A stretch of 33,626 nucleotides of DNA from Streptacidiphilus anmyonensis (GCF_000787855.1 NZ_BBPQ01000011.1:1-33626); one strand, 5' to 3'. Positions 16,901 through 27,706 are shown, numbered from the stretch's first letter. Translations and numbers: made by a program. The notes: generated by a model from the sequence alone, not told the origin.

Positions 16901-17476
16901 TCAGCGCCTGGTCGCCGCCCCCGCCGCCGACTCCGGGAAGCCGTAGCGGCGCAGCGGACGCCACGCCTCGTCGTCCGTGCTGAAGCGGTGCAGGCTGAAC
17001 CCCTCCACGGGGAACCCCGCCTCGAACCCGCGCAGCTCCGCGTAGGCGCGGTCCAGCGCCTCGTCCGGCAGGTCATGGGCGACGGTGACGTGCGGGTGGT
17101 AGGGGAAGGCCAGCTCCCGGGCCAGCGGCCCGGACCGGACCGACGCCTCCAGCTCCCGGCACTCCCGCACGCCCTGCTCCAACTGCACGAAGACCACCTG
17201 TGACACCGGCCGGAAGCTGCCGGTCCCGCGCAGCGTGACCTGGAACGGCCGGTGGTCCGCGGCGGCGCGGGCGAGATGCCCGTCCACGTCGGGCAGCGCC
17301 GAAAGCGGGACCTCGGTGGGCGGCAGCAGCGTCACGTGCGTGGGGATGCCGTGCGCGCGCGTGTCGCCGTAGCCGGTGCGCGCGTCCTGGATCCGCGAGC
17401 CGTACGGCTCGGGCACTGTCAGGGAGACCCCGATCAGGACACGGCCGCCGCCACCTATGACCCCGTCGTTCCCCAT
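16901..17476 (-). CDS. 2'-5' RNA ligase family (2H phosphoesterase) protein
   Basis: The 191-aa protein carries the two HxT/S motifs that define the 2H (LigT-like) phosphoesterase fold: H47-V-T49 in THVTLLPPTE and H129-V-T131 in HPHVTVAHDL. Members cleave or form 2',5' or cyclic phosphodiester bonds in RNA or nucleotides; the cellular substrate of the actinomycete branch is not established. The ATG at 17476 lies two bases after the trpS stop, so it is almost surely co-transcribed and translationally coupled with trpS. A glycine-rich loop (GGGG, residues 8-11) precedes the first strand. The pairing with a tRNA synthetase suggests, but does not prove, an RNA-related task. Confidence 0.85.
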   Translation of the reverse strand: MGNDGVIGGGGRVLIGVSLTVPEPYGSRIQDARTGYGDTRAHGIPTHVTLLPPTEVPLSALPDVDGHLARAAADHRPFQVTLRGTGSFRPVSQVVFVQLEQGVRECRELEASVRSGPLARELAFPYHPHVTVAHDLPDEALDRAYAELRGFEAGFPVEGFSLHRFSTDDEAWRPLRRYGFPESAAGAATRR

Positions 17477-17478
17477 GC

Positions 17479-18626
<1,148 letters not shown>

Positions 18627-18651
18627 GTGACGAAGCCGGAGGGATCCGCCG

Positions 18652-20034
18652 ATGACGCCACCCCTGGTGACGGTGATCACACCCGTTCACGACACGCGGG
18701 AGTACCTCGGCCCGTGGTTCGCGTCCCTGCGGGCGCAGACCCTCGCCCCCGGCGAGCTGGAGGTCCTGGCCGTCGACGACGGCTCCACCGACGGCAGCGG
18801 CGAGGAGCTGCGCGCGCTGGCCGCGTCCTGGCCCGGGACGGTCCGGGTGCTCGCCCTGCCCGCGCGCGGCGGCCCCGCCCGCGCCCGCAACGCCGCGCTG
18901 CGCGAGGCCCGCGGCCGCTACGTGTTCTTCCTCGACTCCGACGACCGGCTCGGCGCGGAGGCGCTCGCCCGCCTCACGGCGGCAGCCGACCGGCTCGGCT
19001 CCGACGTGGTCGTCGGCCGCGTCGTCGGCGTGAACGGACGCTGGGTCTCGCCTGAGCTGTTCCGGGAGACCGTCGAGGACGTCCGCTTCCCCGGCTGCGC
19101 CCTGGCGTGGTCCCTCTCCCCCGGCAAGCTGTTCCGGCGCGAGCTGCTGAGCCGTCACGGCCTGCGCTTCCCCGAGGACCTGCCGGTCTACAGCGACACG
19201 CCCCTGGTCCTCGAAGCCTTCTTCCGGGCCCGCCGGATCTCCGTTCTGGCGGACTACGACTACTACTACCTGCTGGCCCGCGAGGACCGCAGCAACATCA
19301 CCACCACCGCCCGCCTCGCCGACCGCCTGCGCGGCACCGCGGCGGGCGTGGCCGTCGTCCTCCGGTTCACGGCCGCCGGCCCGGTGCGCGACGAGGTCAA
19401 CGACCGCTACATCCGCAGCGACCTGGTCAACCTCTTCGGGCGCGAGTTCCTGCTGCTGGAACCGGAGGAGCGGCGGCAGTTGGCGGCCGCGGCCGGCGAA
19501 CTCGTGCGCGCGCACCTGACCGACGCGATCCGGGCCCGCTGCACCGAGCCCCAGCGGCTGAAGCTGCACTGCCTGCAGCACGGGCTCACCGAGGAGTTGA
19601 CGGAACTTGTGCGACACGAGTGCGACCACGGCGAACTGCCGGAACCGCTCACGGCGACGGCGTCGTGGTCGGCACAGGGCCTGCGGGTTCACACCTCGCG
19701 TGCGCTTCCCGGGCTCGTGTCCGCGCCGGTGACCTGGCTGTCGGACACCCTCGGCCACGTCGCCGCGGACGACGAGACGGTCATCCCCCTGCGGGAGCTG
19801 CTGCCGCGACAGCGCAGCACGCTGCGTCTGGAGGCGAGTTACGCGGGCCGCAGCGTCCCGGGCCGGATCACGCCCGAGACGGCCCTGCGCCAACGCAGGG
19901 TCTGGCACGCGGGCCGCGTCTACCGCCTCACCCCGAAGACGGGCCCACGCGGCGAGTTGGAGGTCTGGGCAGCGCGCATCACCCTGCGCCGCGTCCTGCG
20001 GCTGCGCCTCGGCCGGCTGCTGGGATCCCGGTGA
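18652..20034 (+). CDS. GT2 family glycosyltransferase with C-terminal extension
   Basis: The 460-aa protein has an N-terminal GT-A domain (VTVITPVHDTREYL, VDDGSTDGSGEE, FLDSDDRLG; residues 1 to about 240) like those at the start of the three GT2-TagF fusions. The remaining 220 residues resemble their non-catalytic middle part: helices, then a beta-rich segment ending in a basic helical tail (LRRVLRLRLGRLLGSR). It has no TagF domain, so it looks like a fusion cut down to its sugar-transfer half, or their single-domain relative. GGAGGG 8 nt upstream fixes the ATG at 18652. It likely serves the same envelope polymer although trpS and its partner separate it from the cluster. The sugar donor is unknown. 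It runs toward a tandem repeat and the convergent CNNM gene. Confidence 0.88.
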   Translation: MTPPLVTVITPVHDTREYLGPWFASLRAQTLAPGELEVLAVDDGSTDGSGEELRALAASWPGTVRVLALPARGGPARARNAALREARGRYVFFLDSDDRLGAEALARLTAAADRLGSDVVVGRVVGVNGRWVSPELFRETVEDVRFPGCALAWSLSPGKLFRRELLSRHGLRFPEDLPVYSDTPLVLEAFFRARRISVLADYDYYYLLAREDRSNITTTARLADRLRGTAAGVAVVLRFTAAGPVRDEVNDRYIRSDLVNLFGREFLLLEPEERRQLAAAAGELVRAHLTDAIRARCTEPQRLKLHCLQHGLTEELTELVRHECDHGELPEPLTATASWSAQGLRVHTSRALPGLVSAPVTWLSDTLGHVAADDETVIPLRELLPRQRSTLRLEASYAGRSVPGRITPETALRQRRVWHAGRVYRLTPKTGPRGELEVWAARITLRRVLRLRLGRLLGSR

Positions 20035-20057
20035 TGGGATCCTGCTGACGCACGCCT

Positions 20058-20410
20058 CCCGGCCGGGGGCCGGGGCCAGGGCCGGGGCCGAAGGCCGAGG
20101 CCGAGGCCGGGACCGAAGACCAGGGCCAGGGCCGAAGGCCAGGCCGAGGCCGGGACCGAAGACCAGGGCCAGGGCCGAAGGCCAGGCCGAGGCCGCGGCC
20201 GAAGACCAGGGCCGGGGCCGAAGGCCAGGGCCGGGGCCGCGGCCGAAGACCAGGGCCGGGGCCGAAGGCCAGGCCGAGGCCGGGACCGAAGACCAGGGCC
20301 AGGGCCGGGACCGAAGACCAGGGCCGGGACCGGGGCCGAAGGCCAGGGCCGGTGTCGGGGCCGGGGCCGAAGGCCAGGGCCGGGGCCGGGGCCGAAGGCC
20401 GGGGCCGGGC
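20058..20410. repeat. T-free hexamer-type minisatellite between convergent genes
   Basis: About 350 bp of degenerate 5-7 bp units (AGGGCC, GGGGCC, GAAGGCC, AGGCC, GAGGCC, GGGACC, GAAGACC). Higher-order copies are present: about 48 bp around 20130-20177 recur identically 130 bp downstream. From 20058 to 20352 the + strand has no T at all. The array fills much of the 565-bp gap between the GT2 gene and the convergent CNNM gene. A long minus-strand frame through it is a by-product of the composition, not a gene. Confidence 0.9.
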
Positions 20411-20599
20411 AACGACGGAGGGCGCCCGCGGGGAGCGGAAAATGCGCCCGGCGGCAGGCGCCTGTCCAGAGGGACCGCGGGGAGCGGACGGCGCCCGGCG
20501 CCGCGCACCGCGTGCGTCTTCACCCGCACACGGCCGGGCCGTCGACCGTCCTGGTGAGCCGTGTGCCTCCGGGGTCCGTTCCGAAGGGCGCCGGAGGCG
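20411..20599. other. Gap between array and CNNM gene, with a 14-bp direct repeat
   Basis: CCGCGGGGAGCGGA occurs twice, at 20426-20439 and 20475-20488, each followed by a similar GCGCCCGGCG block, so a unit of about 49 bp seems duplicated. Near the end, GCGCC-GGA-GGCGC (about 20588-20600) is a short hairpin directly at the stop codon of the minus-strand CNNM gene and may help end its transcript. No gene is visible. Confidence 0.45.
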
Positions 20600-21892
20600 C
20601 TACTCCGCGGGCGCCTCGGGCGGCGTGGTGACGCGGACGCGGTCGACGCGGCGGCCGTCCAGGCGGGCGACCTCCAGGAGGTAGCCGTCGGGGGTGGTGA
20701 TCCGGTCCCCCTCCAGCGGCAGGCGGCCGAGTTCGGCGACCACGTAGCCCGCCACCGTCTCGTACGGTCCCTCCGGGAGTTCGACGCCCGTCTCCTCCTC
20801 GAAGTCGGAGAGGTTCAGCAGCCCGTCGACCTCGATGGAGCCGCCGGCGAGGCGTCGTGTCGTCGAGAGCTCCTGGGAGTCGTACTCGTCGCGGATCTCG
20901 CCGATGACCTCCTCGACGAGGTCCTCCAGGGTGACGATGCCGGCGGTGCCGCCGTACTCGTCGACCACGATCGCCAGGTGGTGGCCCTCGTGACGCATCT
21001 CCGACATCGACGGCAGGACACGCTTCGTCGCGGGCAGCAGCTTCACGGGGCGGGCGATGTCGCGCACCGCGCCGACGGCGTCCGCCCGGTACAGGTCGCG
21101 GACGTGGACGAAGCCGACCACGAGGTCGTAGGAGCCGTCCACGACCGGGTAGCGCGAGTGGGGATACGCGCGCACCTCGTCGCGGACCTCGGCGACCGAG
21201 CGGGAGGCGTCGAGGAAGGTGACCTCCGTGCGCGGCACCATCACCTCGCGCAGCTGGCGCTCACCCGCGGCGAAGACCTCGCCGATCAGCTGGCGTTCGT
21301 CCGAGCCCAGCTCGGTGCTGGCGGCCACCAGGCCGCGCAGCTCCTCGGAGCTGATCGCGTTGCGTCCGGCCTGCGGGTCCCCGCCGAGCAGGCGGACCAT
21401 CAGGTTGGTGGAGACCGACAGCAGCCAGATCACCGGGCGCAGCACCCGGGAGATGACGTCCACCAGCGGCGCGGCCGTCAGCGCGATCGACTCCGCGCGC
21501 TGCAGGCCGATCCGCTTCGGCGTGAGCTCGCCGAGCACCAGGGAGACGTACGAGATCAGCAGCGTGAGCAGGACCAAGGCGAGGGTGTCGGCGACGCCGC
21601 TGTCCATGCCCCAGCCGACGAAGACCGGCGAGAGCTTCTTGGCGAGGGTGTCCGCGCCGAACGCCGCCGAGAGGAAGCCCATGCAGGTGACGCCGACCTG
21701 CACCGACGCGAGGAAGCGGTTGGGGTCCGAGGCCAGGTGCGCCGCCCGCGCCGCCCGCTTGGTGCCGCGCTCGGCGAGCGCGCGGATCTGACCCTCGCGC
21801 AGGGAGATCAGCGAGATCTCCGCGATGTTGAAGATCCCGCCGATCAGGATGAAGAGAAGGACCAGCCCGGCATCGCGCAACGTCTCACTCAC
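20600..21892 (-). CDS. CNNM/CorC family membrane protein with CBS pair (hemolysin-type)
   Basis: The 430-aa protein has the usual three parts: a DUF21/CNNM membrane domain of about three to four helices (residues 1 to about 190, including NIAEISLISL and GELTPKRIGL), a CBS-domain pair (about 205-330, with VMVPRTEVTFLD, HSRYPVVDG and DEYGGTAGIVTLEDL) and a C-terminal CorC_HlyC domain (about 345-425, EVDGLLNLSDFEEETG). Relatives bind adenine nucleotides in the CBS pair and take part in Mg2+ (or Co2+) efflux; the old name hemolysin is historical. GTG at 21892 was chosen because a membrane helix begins soon after and TACACT lies 6 nt upstream; the longer frame adds only Arg/Gly-rich sequence. It follows glyA by 50 bp on the same strand. 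Confidence 0.92.
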   Translation of the reverse strand: MSETLRDAGLVLLFILIGGIFNIAEISLISLREGQIRALAERGTKRAARAAHLASDPNRFLASVQVGVTCMGFLSAAFGADTLAKKLSPVFVGWGMDSGVADTLALVLLTLLISYVSLVLGELTPKRIGLQRAESIALTAAPLVDVISRVLRPVIWLLSVSTNLMVRLLGGDPQAGRNAISSEELRGLVAASTELGSDERQLIGEVFAAGERQLREVMVPRTEVTFLDASRSVAEVRDEVRAYPHSRYPVVDGSYDLVVGFVHVRDLYRADAVGAVRDIARPVKLLPATKRVLPSMSEMRHEGHHLAIVVDEYGGTAGIVTLEDLVEEVIGEIRDEYDSQELSTTRRLAGGSIEVDGLLNLSDFEEETGVELPEGPYETVAGYVVAELGRLPLEGDRITTPDGYLLEVARLDGRRVDRVRVTTPPEAPAE

Positions 21893-21898
21893 CGGGCC

Positions 21899-21957
21899 AG
21901 TGTAGGGACCCCCGGGCCGTGGTCCGGCCGCCTGTCCGACGCCTACCGGACGGACAG
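21899..21957 (-). promoter_or_regulatory. glyA-CNNM intergenic signals: -10 box and hairpin
   Basis: On the minus strand TACACT (21899-21904) ends 6 nt before the CNNM start, a leaderless-type -10 box. Just upstream, over the glyA stop codon, CTGTCCG (21932-21938) and CGGACAG (21951-21957) form a 7-bp hairpin that may partly terminate glyA. The CNNM gene may therefore have its own start of transcription. Confidence 0.35.
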
Positions 21958-23196
21958 TCCCGGTGCCGGGTAGGCGTCCATCAGCGCCTTGACGTCGGCG
22001 CGGACCTTCGCGATCGTCGCCTCGTCCCCGCTTCGGGCCGCGCCCACGACCAGGTCGATCCACTCCGCGACGGCGGCCATCTCGCTCGTCGGGATGCCGC
22101 GCGAGGTGAGCGCGGGCGTGCCGATGCGGATGCCGGACGGGTCGAAGGGCTTGCGGGTGTCGTAGGGGACGGTGTTGTAGTTCACCACGATGCCGGCGCG
22201 GTCGAGCGCCTTCGCGGCGACCTTGCCGGGGACGTCCTTGCCGGTCAGGTCGATCAGCAGCAGGTGGTTGTCGGTGCCGCCGGAGACGAGGTCGAAGCCG
22301 CGCGCGGCCAGCTGCTCGCCGAGCTGCTGCGCGTTGGCGACGACCTGGCGGGCGTAGACGCGGAAGTCCTCGCCCGACGCCTCCTTGAGCGCGACGGCGA
22401 TCGCGGCGGTGGTGTGGTTGTGCGGGCCGCCCTGGAGACCGGGGAAGACGGCGCGGTCGATCGCCTTCGCGTGCTCCTCGGTGGAGAGCAGCATCGCGCC
22501 GCGCGGACCGCGCAGCGTCTTGTGCGTCGTGGTGGAGACGACGTCGGCGTGCCCGGCCGGGGAGGGGTGCGCGCCGCCCGCGATCAGGCCGGCGATGTGG
22601 GCCACGTCCGCGACCAGCACCGCGCCCACCTCGCGGGCGATCTCGGCGAAGCCGGCGAAGTCGATGGTGCGCGGCACGGCCGTGCCGCCGCAGAAGATCA
22701 GCTTGGGCCGCTCGGCGAGCGCCAGCTCGCGCACCTTGTCGAGGTCGACGCGGCCGGTCCCGCGCTCCACCCCGTACTGCACGCCGCGGAACCAGGTACC
22801 CGTCGCGGAGACGCCCCAGCCGTGCGTGAGGTGGCCGCCCATCGGCAGCGCCATGCCCATCACGGTGTCGCCGGGCTTGAGGAACGCCAGGTAGACGGCC
22901 AGGTTGGCCGGGGAGCCCGAGTAGGGCTGGACGTTGGCGTGGTCCATCGCGAACAGCGCTTTGGCGCGCTCGATCGCCAGCGTCTCGACCTGGTCGATGT
23001 GTCGCTGGCCCTCGTAGTAGCGCTTGCCCGGGTAGCCCTCGGAGTACTTGTTCTGCAGGACGGTGCCGGTGGCCTCCAGCACGGCGTGCGAGACGTAGTT
23101 CTCACTGGGGATCAGACGCAGCGTGTCGGCCTGCAACTGCTCCTCGGCGACGACCAGCGCGGCGATCTCGGGGTCGACGTGGGCGAGATGCGACAT
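21943..23196 (-). CDS. glyA: Serine hydroxymethyltransferase
   Basis: The 417-aa PLP enzyme converts serine and tetrahydrofolate to glycine and 5,10-methylene-THF, the main source of one-carbon units. It shows LIPSENYVS and the segment YPGKRYYEGQ, then HGAHPS-type and THKTLRGPRG motifs, with Lys226 of STTTHK as the PLP Schiff-base lysine, and FPGLQGGPH. Length and ends are typical. The ATG at 23196 has a strong GGAGG 8-9 nt upstream. The leader carries a ZMP/ZTP riboswitch (see separate entry), so expression should rise when 10-formyl-THF is short. folD and purH nearby belong to the same folate economy. Confidence 0.97.
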   Translation of the reverse strand: MSHLAHVDPEIAALVVAEEQLQADTLRLIPSENYVSHAVLEATGTVLQNKYSEGYPGKRYYEGQRHIDQVETLAIERAKALFAMDHANVQPYSGSPANLAVYLAFLKPGDTVMGMALPMGGHLTHGWGVSATGTWFRGVQYGVERGTGRVDLDKVRELALAERPKLIFCGGTAVPRTIDFAGFAEIAREVGAVLVADVAHIAGLIAGGAHPSPAGHADVVSTTTHKTLRGPRGAMLLSTEEHAKAIDRAVFPGLQGGPHNHTTAAIAVALKEASGEDFRVYARQVVANAQQLGEQLAARGFDLVSGGTDNHLLLIDLTGKDVPGKVAAKALDRAGIVVNYNTVPYDTRKPFDPSGIRIGTPALTSRGIPTSEMAAVAEWIDLVVGAARSGDEATIAKVRADVKALMDAYPAPGLSVR

Positions 23197-23203
23197 GGCA
23201 GCA

Positions 23204-23338
23204 CTCCTCCGGGTCTCTGTCTGGCTCTACGTCCGTCGTAGTCCAGTCCGACCCGGCTGCCCAGGCGTACGGCAGTCCGGCGGTGATGCGCTCGCCGCTC
23301 CCTCGGGGTTCCTTCCCCGTGCGCCAGTCGCGGCACAC
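23204..23338 (-). promoter_or_regulatory. ZMP/ZTP (pfl-type) riboswitch upstream of glyA
   Basis: On the minus strand the leader reads GCGACTGGCG, then the hairpin CGGGG-AAGGAA-CCCCG followed by AGGGAGC, and further down a second hairpin CTGCC-loop-GGGCAG containing CGCCTGGGCAG. These match, from memory, the two conserved halves of the ZTP riboswitch (GACUGGCG...GGGAGC and GCCUGGGCA). The aptamer spans about 23250-23338. Downstream, RNA segment CCGGGUC (23256-23250) is exactly complementary to GACCCGG (23215-23209), which directly precedes the AGGAG ribosome-binding site, suggesting translational control. glyA is a known target of this riboswitch class. A -10-like TAGGCT lies at 23342-23347 on the minus strand. 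Confidence 0.8.
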
Positions 23339-23355
23339 GTCAGCCTACGGGACGC

Positions 23356-23361
23356 TAGCCT
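23356..23361 (+). promoter_or_regulatory. -10 element of the small gene divergent from glyA
   Basis: TAGCCT ends 6 nt before the GTG at 23368 and no Shine-Dalgarno sequence is present, so the transcript is probably leaderless. It is back to back with the glyA promoter and riboswitch. Confidence 0.45.
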
Positions 23362-23367
23362 GCCGCC

Positions 23368-24856
<1,489 letters not shown>

Positions 24857-24872
24857 TCGCAACCGGACCGGA

Positions 24873-24901
24873 CCGAGGGCGTGGCCTCGCCACGCCCTCG
24901 G
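24873..24901. terminator. 13-bp hairpin between the folD/DUF3017 unit and mdh
   Basis: CCGAGGGCGTGGC (24873-24885) and its perfect reverse complement (24889-24901) enclose a 3-nt CTC loop. It lies about 100 bp past the stop of the DUF3017 gene and upstream of the mdh promoter on the minus strand, so it should end the folD transcript. A smaller hairpin, GAGGGT-GTGA-ACCCTC (24985-25000), sits right at the DUF3017 stop. Confidence 0.75.
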
Positions 24902-24998
24902 GAGTCCTTCGTCACGTTTCCGCCACGGTTCTGCCGAACCGGCATCAGCCCAGTTCACAGCGGTATGACCAGGCCCGTCGGGCCGAGGGTGTGAACCC

Positions 24999-25415
24999 TC
25001 AGTCGCCGCCGCCGTCGCTGTGAACCATGCTCCCAAGACGCCCCATGAACGGCAGGTGGATCACCGGATCGGGGAGCGACGCGAGCGCGAGTACGACGAT
25101 GACCAGGCCCAGCACGCCCATCACCACGATGTCCGTGAACCGGCTGCGCACCGCCAGCATCCCGACCTCGGGCAGGACCGCGCGCAGGACCGCGCCGATC
25201 AGGAGCCCGACACCGACCGTGACGATCCCGGCACGCCAGGCGTCCAGCGCGGTCACCAGCAGGCCCACGCCCACGACGGTCAGCACCACCACGATCGGCC
25301 ACTGGCGCACCGGCACCGGCCGGTCACGTCCGGCCGCGGCCGAGCCGCCCTCGGGACGGAACGTCCCGGTGGTCTTCACAGGCGGCCGCTGCTGCGCCTT
25401 GGGCTTGCGTGCCAT
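24999..25415 (-). CDS. DUF3017 family small membrane protein
   Basis: The 138-aa protein has a basic, Pro/Gln-rich cytoplasmic N-terminus (ARKPKAQQRPPVKTTG) and then three hydrophobic segments (WPIVVVLTVVGVGLLVTA, GIVTVGVGLLIGAVL, FTDIVVMGVLGLVIVVLALA). It ends in an acidic tail. This layout and its position directly after folD match the actinomycete DUF3017 family, whose function is unknown. The ATG at 25415 was chosen over the upstream in-frame GTG (25445): GAGGG lies 11 nt before it and overlaps the folD stop. The 13-bp gap to folD implies co-transcription and probably coupling. Confidence 0.85.
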   Translation of the reverse strand: MARKPKAQQRPPVKTTGTFRPEGGSAAAGRDRPVPVRQWPIVVVLTVVGVGLLVTALDAWRAGIVTVGVGLLIGAVLRAVLPEVGMLAVRSRFTDIVVMGVLGLVIVVLALASLPDPVIHLPFMGRLGSMVHSDGGGD

Positions 25416-25428
25416 CTCGTCGGCACCC

Positions 25429-26292
25429 TCAGTCGCGGGCTGCACTGGCCTGCCGCTCCGCCGCCTCGACGACGTTCGCGAGCAGCATGGCCCGGGTCAT
25501 CGGACCGACACCGCCCGGGTTCGGGGAGATCCAGCCGGCCACCTCGGCGACCTTCGGGTCCACGTCACCGGTGTACACGCCGTCGACGCGGCTGACGCCG
25601 ACGTCCAGCACGGTCGCGCCGGGGCGCACGTGCTCCGGCTTGATCAGGTGCGGCACGCCCGCGGCGGAGACGATGATGTCCGCGCCGAGCAGGTGCTCGT
25701 CCAGGTTCCGGGTGCCGGTGTGGCAGAGGGTGACCGTCGCGTTCTCGCTGCGGCGGGTGAGCAGCAGGCCGATCGAGCGGCCCACGGTGATGCCGCGGCC
25801 GACGACGGTGACGTTGGCGCCGTTCAGCTCGATCCCGTGGCGGCGCAGCAGCTCGACGATGCCGTAGGGGGTGCACGGCAGCGGCGCCTCGACGCCCAGC
25901 ACCAGGCGGCCCAGGCTCATCGGGTGCAGGCCGTCGGCGTCCTTGTTCGGGTCGATCAGCTCGAGCACGCGCTTCTCGTCCAGGTGCTTGGGCAGCGGCA
26001 GCTGGACGATGTAGCCGGAGCAGGCCGGGTCGGCGTTGAGCTCGCGCACGACGTCCTCGACCTGCTCCTGGGTCGCGTCGGCGGGGAGTTCGCGCTGGAT
26101 GGAGGCGATGCCGACCTGGGCGCAGTCGCGGTGCTTGCCGCGCACGTAGGCGTGGCTGCCGGGGTCGTCACCGACGAGGACGGTGCCGAGGCCGGGGGTG
26201 ATCCCCCGCGCCTTCAGCGCCTCGATCCTGGTGACGAGCTCGGACTTGATCGCGGCGGCGGTGGCCTTGCCATCGAGAATCTGGGCGGTCAT
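25429..26292 (-). CDS. folD: Bifunctional 5,10-methylene-THF dehydrogenase / 5,10-methenyl-THF cyclohydrolase
   Basis: The 287-aa enzyme makes 10-formyl-THF, the one-carbon donor for PurN and PurH, from the methylene-THF supplied by GlyA. Motifs are all present: SHAYVRGK with Tyr49 and catalytic Lys53, [22 protein letters not shown] followed by ADG, PCTPYGI, the dinucleotide-binding [11 protein letters not shown] and [14 protein letters not shown]. Length is normal. The ATG at 26292 has GGGAG 9 nt upstream. It is the first gene of a two-gene unit with the DUF3017 protein. Confidence 0.96.
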   Translation of the reverse strand: MTAQILDGKATAAAIKSELVTRIEALKARGITPGLGTVLVGDDPGSHAYVRGKHRDCAQVGIASIQRELPADATQEQVEDVVRELNADPACSGYIVQLPLPKHLDEKRVLELIDPNKDADGLHPMSLGRLVLGVEAPLPCTPYGIVELLRRHGIELNGANVTVVGRGITVGRSIGLLLTRRSENATVTLCHTGTRNLDEHLLGADIIVSAAGVPHLIKPEHVRPGATVLDVGVSRVDGVYTGDVDPKVAEVAGWISPNPGGVGPMTRAMLLANVVEAAERQASAARD

Positions 26293-26505
26293 GAAGCCAT
26301 TCTCCCGGATCGCGGAAGCACTCGTGTCAGGGGTCGGGTCACAGCCCGACCGTGCATGATCGCACATGGACTGTCGGGATCCGGTTGCAAATACGCCACA
26401 ACCGTGTGGTGGACCTGCGAACGAGGTGGACACGGCGGCTGGCGCTCGCAACGATGGGTGTCGGTTAAGAGCAGTAAGAAGGCAGGAACGGGGGCACGGG
26501 GGGAC
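26293..26505. other. folD/DUF2752 divergent region with inverted repeats
   Basis: This gap holds the folD leader and the promoters of both divergent genes. GGTCGGG (26332-26338) and CCCGACC (26345-26351) form a perfect 7-bp hairpin with a 6-nt loop, about 40 nt before the folD start. CCACA-ACCG-TGTGG (26396-26409) is a second small dyad. I looked for the two halves of a ZTP riboswitch before folD and did not find them. No unambiguous -10/-35 pair stands out. Confidence 0.4.
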
Positions 26506-26949
26506 GTGAGCGCAGACCAGGCTTTCGCCCTGGGCAGGCGCGCCGCTTTGGAGCGCCGTTGGGCCGAGATCGCGGCCGGTCGTTACGGGGGGCCTCTTCG
26601 GGTACTGCTCCGTGGCGGCGGAGCAGCGGTCGTCGCCGTCGTGGCGGCGGAGGTCCACCGAACCCATGATCCGGGCGTGCTCTGCCCGTTGCGCCGGTTC
26701 ACCGGCATCCCCTGTCCCGGCTGCGGCAGCACCACGGTCTTCATGGAGCTGGGCGCCGGTCACGTCGGCGCGGCGATCGCCGCCAACCCCGTGACCGTCC
26801 TGGTCGGTCTCGGCCTGCTGTTCGCCCCGTTGGGCGGCGGCGCTTGGTGGTGGCGGCTGCCCGCCCGGAAGAAGAACATCGTCATCTTCTCTGCGGCGGC
26901 GGTCTCCTGGCTGTGGCAATTGCACCGATACGGCTTTCTGCCCACCTGA
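26506..26949 (+). CDS. DUF2752 family membrane protein
   Basis: The 147-aa protein has the DUF2752 core: [20 protein letters not shown], in which a CPGCG motif precedes a hydrophobic segment, followed by [23 protein letters not shown] and a last helix ([21 protein letters not shown]). Function is unknown; the cysteines might bind metal or form a disulfide. The start is uncertain. GTG at 26506 is used because homology-like sequence begins there; an in-frame GTG at 26458 would add 16 residues. It is transcribed away from folD and is followed by the RDD gene after 79 bp. Confidence 0.8.
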   Translation: MSADQAFALGRRAALERRWAEIAAGRYGGPLRVLLRGGGAAVVAVVAAEVHRTHDPGVLCPLRRFTGIPCPGCGSTTVFMELGAGHVGAAIAANPVTVLVGLGLLFAPLGGGAWWWRLPARKKNIVIFSAAAVSWLWQLHRYGFLPT

Positions 26950-26966
26950 GCGTCACTGCACTCCGA

Positions 26967-26972
26967 TAATCT
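26967..26972 (+). promoter_or_regulatory. Possible -10 element of the RDD gene
   Basis: TAATCT in a short AT-rich patch fits TANNNT; a loosely matching CTGAGC lies 15 nt upstream, overlapping the previous stop codon. This would give the RDD gene a leader of about 50 nt with a good GGAGG site. Confidence 0.3.
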
Positions 26973-27028
26973 CACCGCCTGTCAGCACACCCACTTCTCA
27001 CCACGCATCCCTGCCCGGAGGCACGAGC

Positions 27029-27706
27029 ATGAGCTACCCGCCCGACCCGAACAACCCTTACGGCCAGCCGCAGCAGCCGCAGAACCCTTACGGTCAGCAG
27101 CCGCAGCAGCCGGGTTATGGCTACCCCCAGCAGCAGCCGCAGGACCAGGCGGCCTATGGCTACCCGCAGCAGCCTCCGGCGGACCCGTACGCGCAGCAGC
27201 AGGCCTACGGCTACCCGCAGCAGGGCCAGTACCCGTCCTACCCGGTCGGCCAGGACCCGTACGCGGGCTACGTGCAGAACTCGTACGCCAGCTGGGGCGC
27301 CCGCGTGGTGGCGCGCCTCATCGACACCATCGTCGTCGGGCTGATCCCGTACATCATCCTGTTCGCCGTCGACGGCCCGTCCACCACGATCAACGCGGAC
27401 GGCACCATCAGCAGCAACACGGGCGCCTACGAGGCCGGGAGCTTCTTCGTCAGCATCCTGGTGCTGGTCGGCATCGGCGTGATGAAGGGCACCATGGGCC
27501 AGTCCCTGGGCCAGAAGGCCGTCAACATCCGCGGCGTGCGCGAGGCCGACGGCCAGCAGCTGCAGGTCGGTCCGGCGATCGTGCGCGAGGTCGCCCACGT
27601 CCTCGACAGCATCTGCTGCATCGGCTACCTGTGGCCGCTGTGGGACGCGAAGAAGCAGACCTTCGCCGACAAGATCATGAACACCGTGGTCGTCAAGTCC
27701 AGCTGA
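27029..27706 (+). CDS. RDD family membrane protein with Pro/Gln/Tyr-rich N-terminus
   Basis: The 225-aa protein starts with about 85 residues of PYGQPQQ/YGYPQQ-type low-complexity sequence, presumably a disordered cytoplasmic tail. The RDD domain follows, named for the Arg and Asp residues seen here in WGARVVARLIDTIVVGL. It has three hydrophobic segments and the typical GQSLGQKAVNIRGVREADG loop and C-terminal WDAKKQTFADKIMNTVVV. RDD proteins have been linked to transport or membrane organisation, but no function is certain. GGAGG 7 nt before the ATG fixes the start. Transcription ends at a strong hairpin facing purH. Confidence 0.92.
   Translation: MSYPPDPNNPYGQPQQPQNPYGQQPQQPGYGYPQQQPQDQAAYGYPQQPPADPYAQQQAYGYPQQGQYPSYPVGQDPYAGYVQNSYASWGARVVARLIDTIVVGLIPYIILFAVDGPSTTINADGTISSNTGAYEAGSFFVSILVLVGIGVMKGTMGQSLGQKAVNIRGVREADGQQLQVGPAIVREVAHVLDSICCIGYLWPLWDAKKQTFADKIMNTVVVKSS

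Noticed and set aside
14647..16983. A frame of about 780 codons on the plus strand opposite the third fusion
   Set aside because: No family motifs; its composition mirrors the real minus-strand gene.
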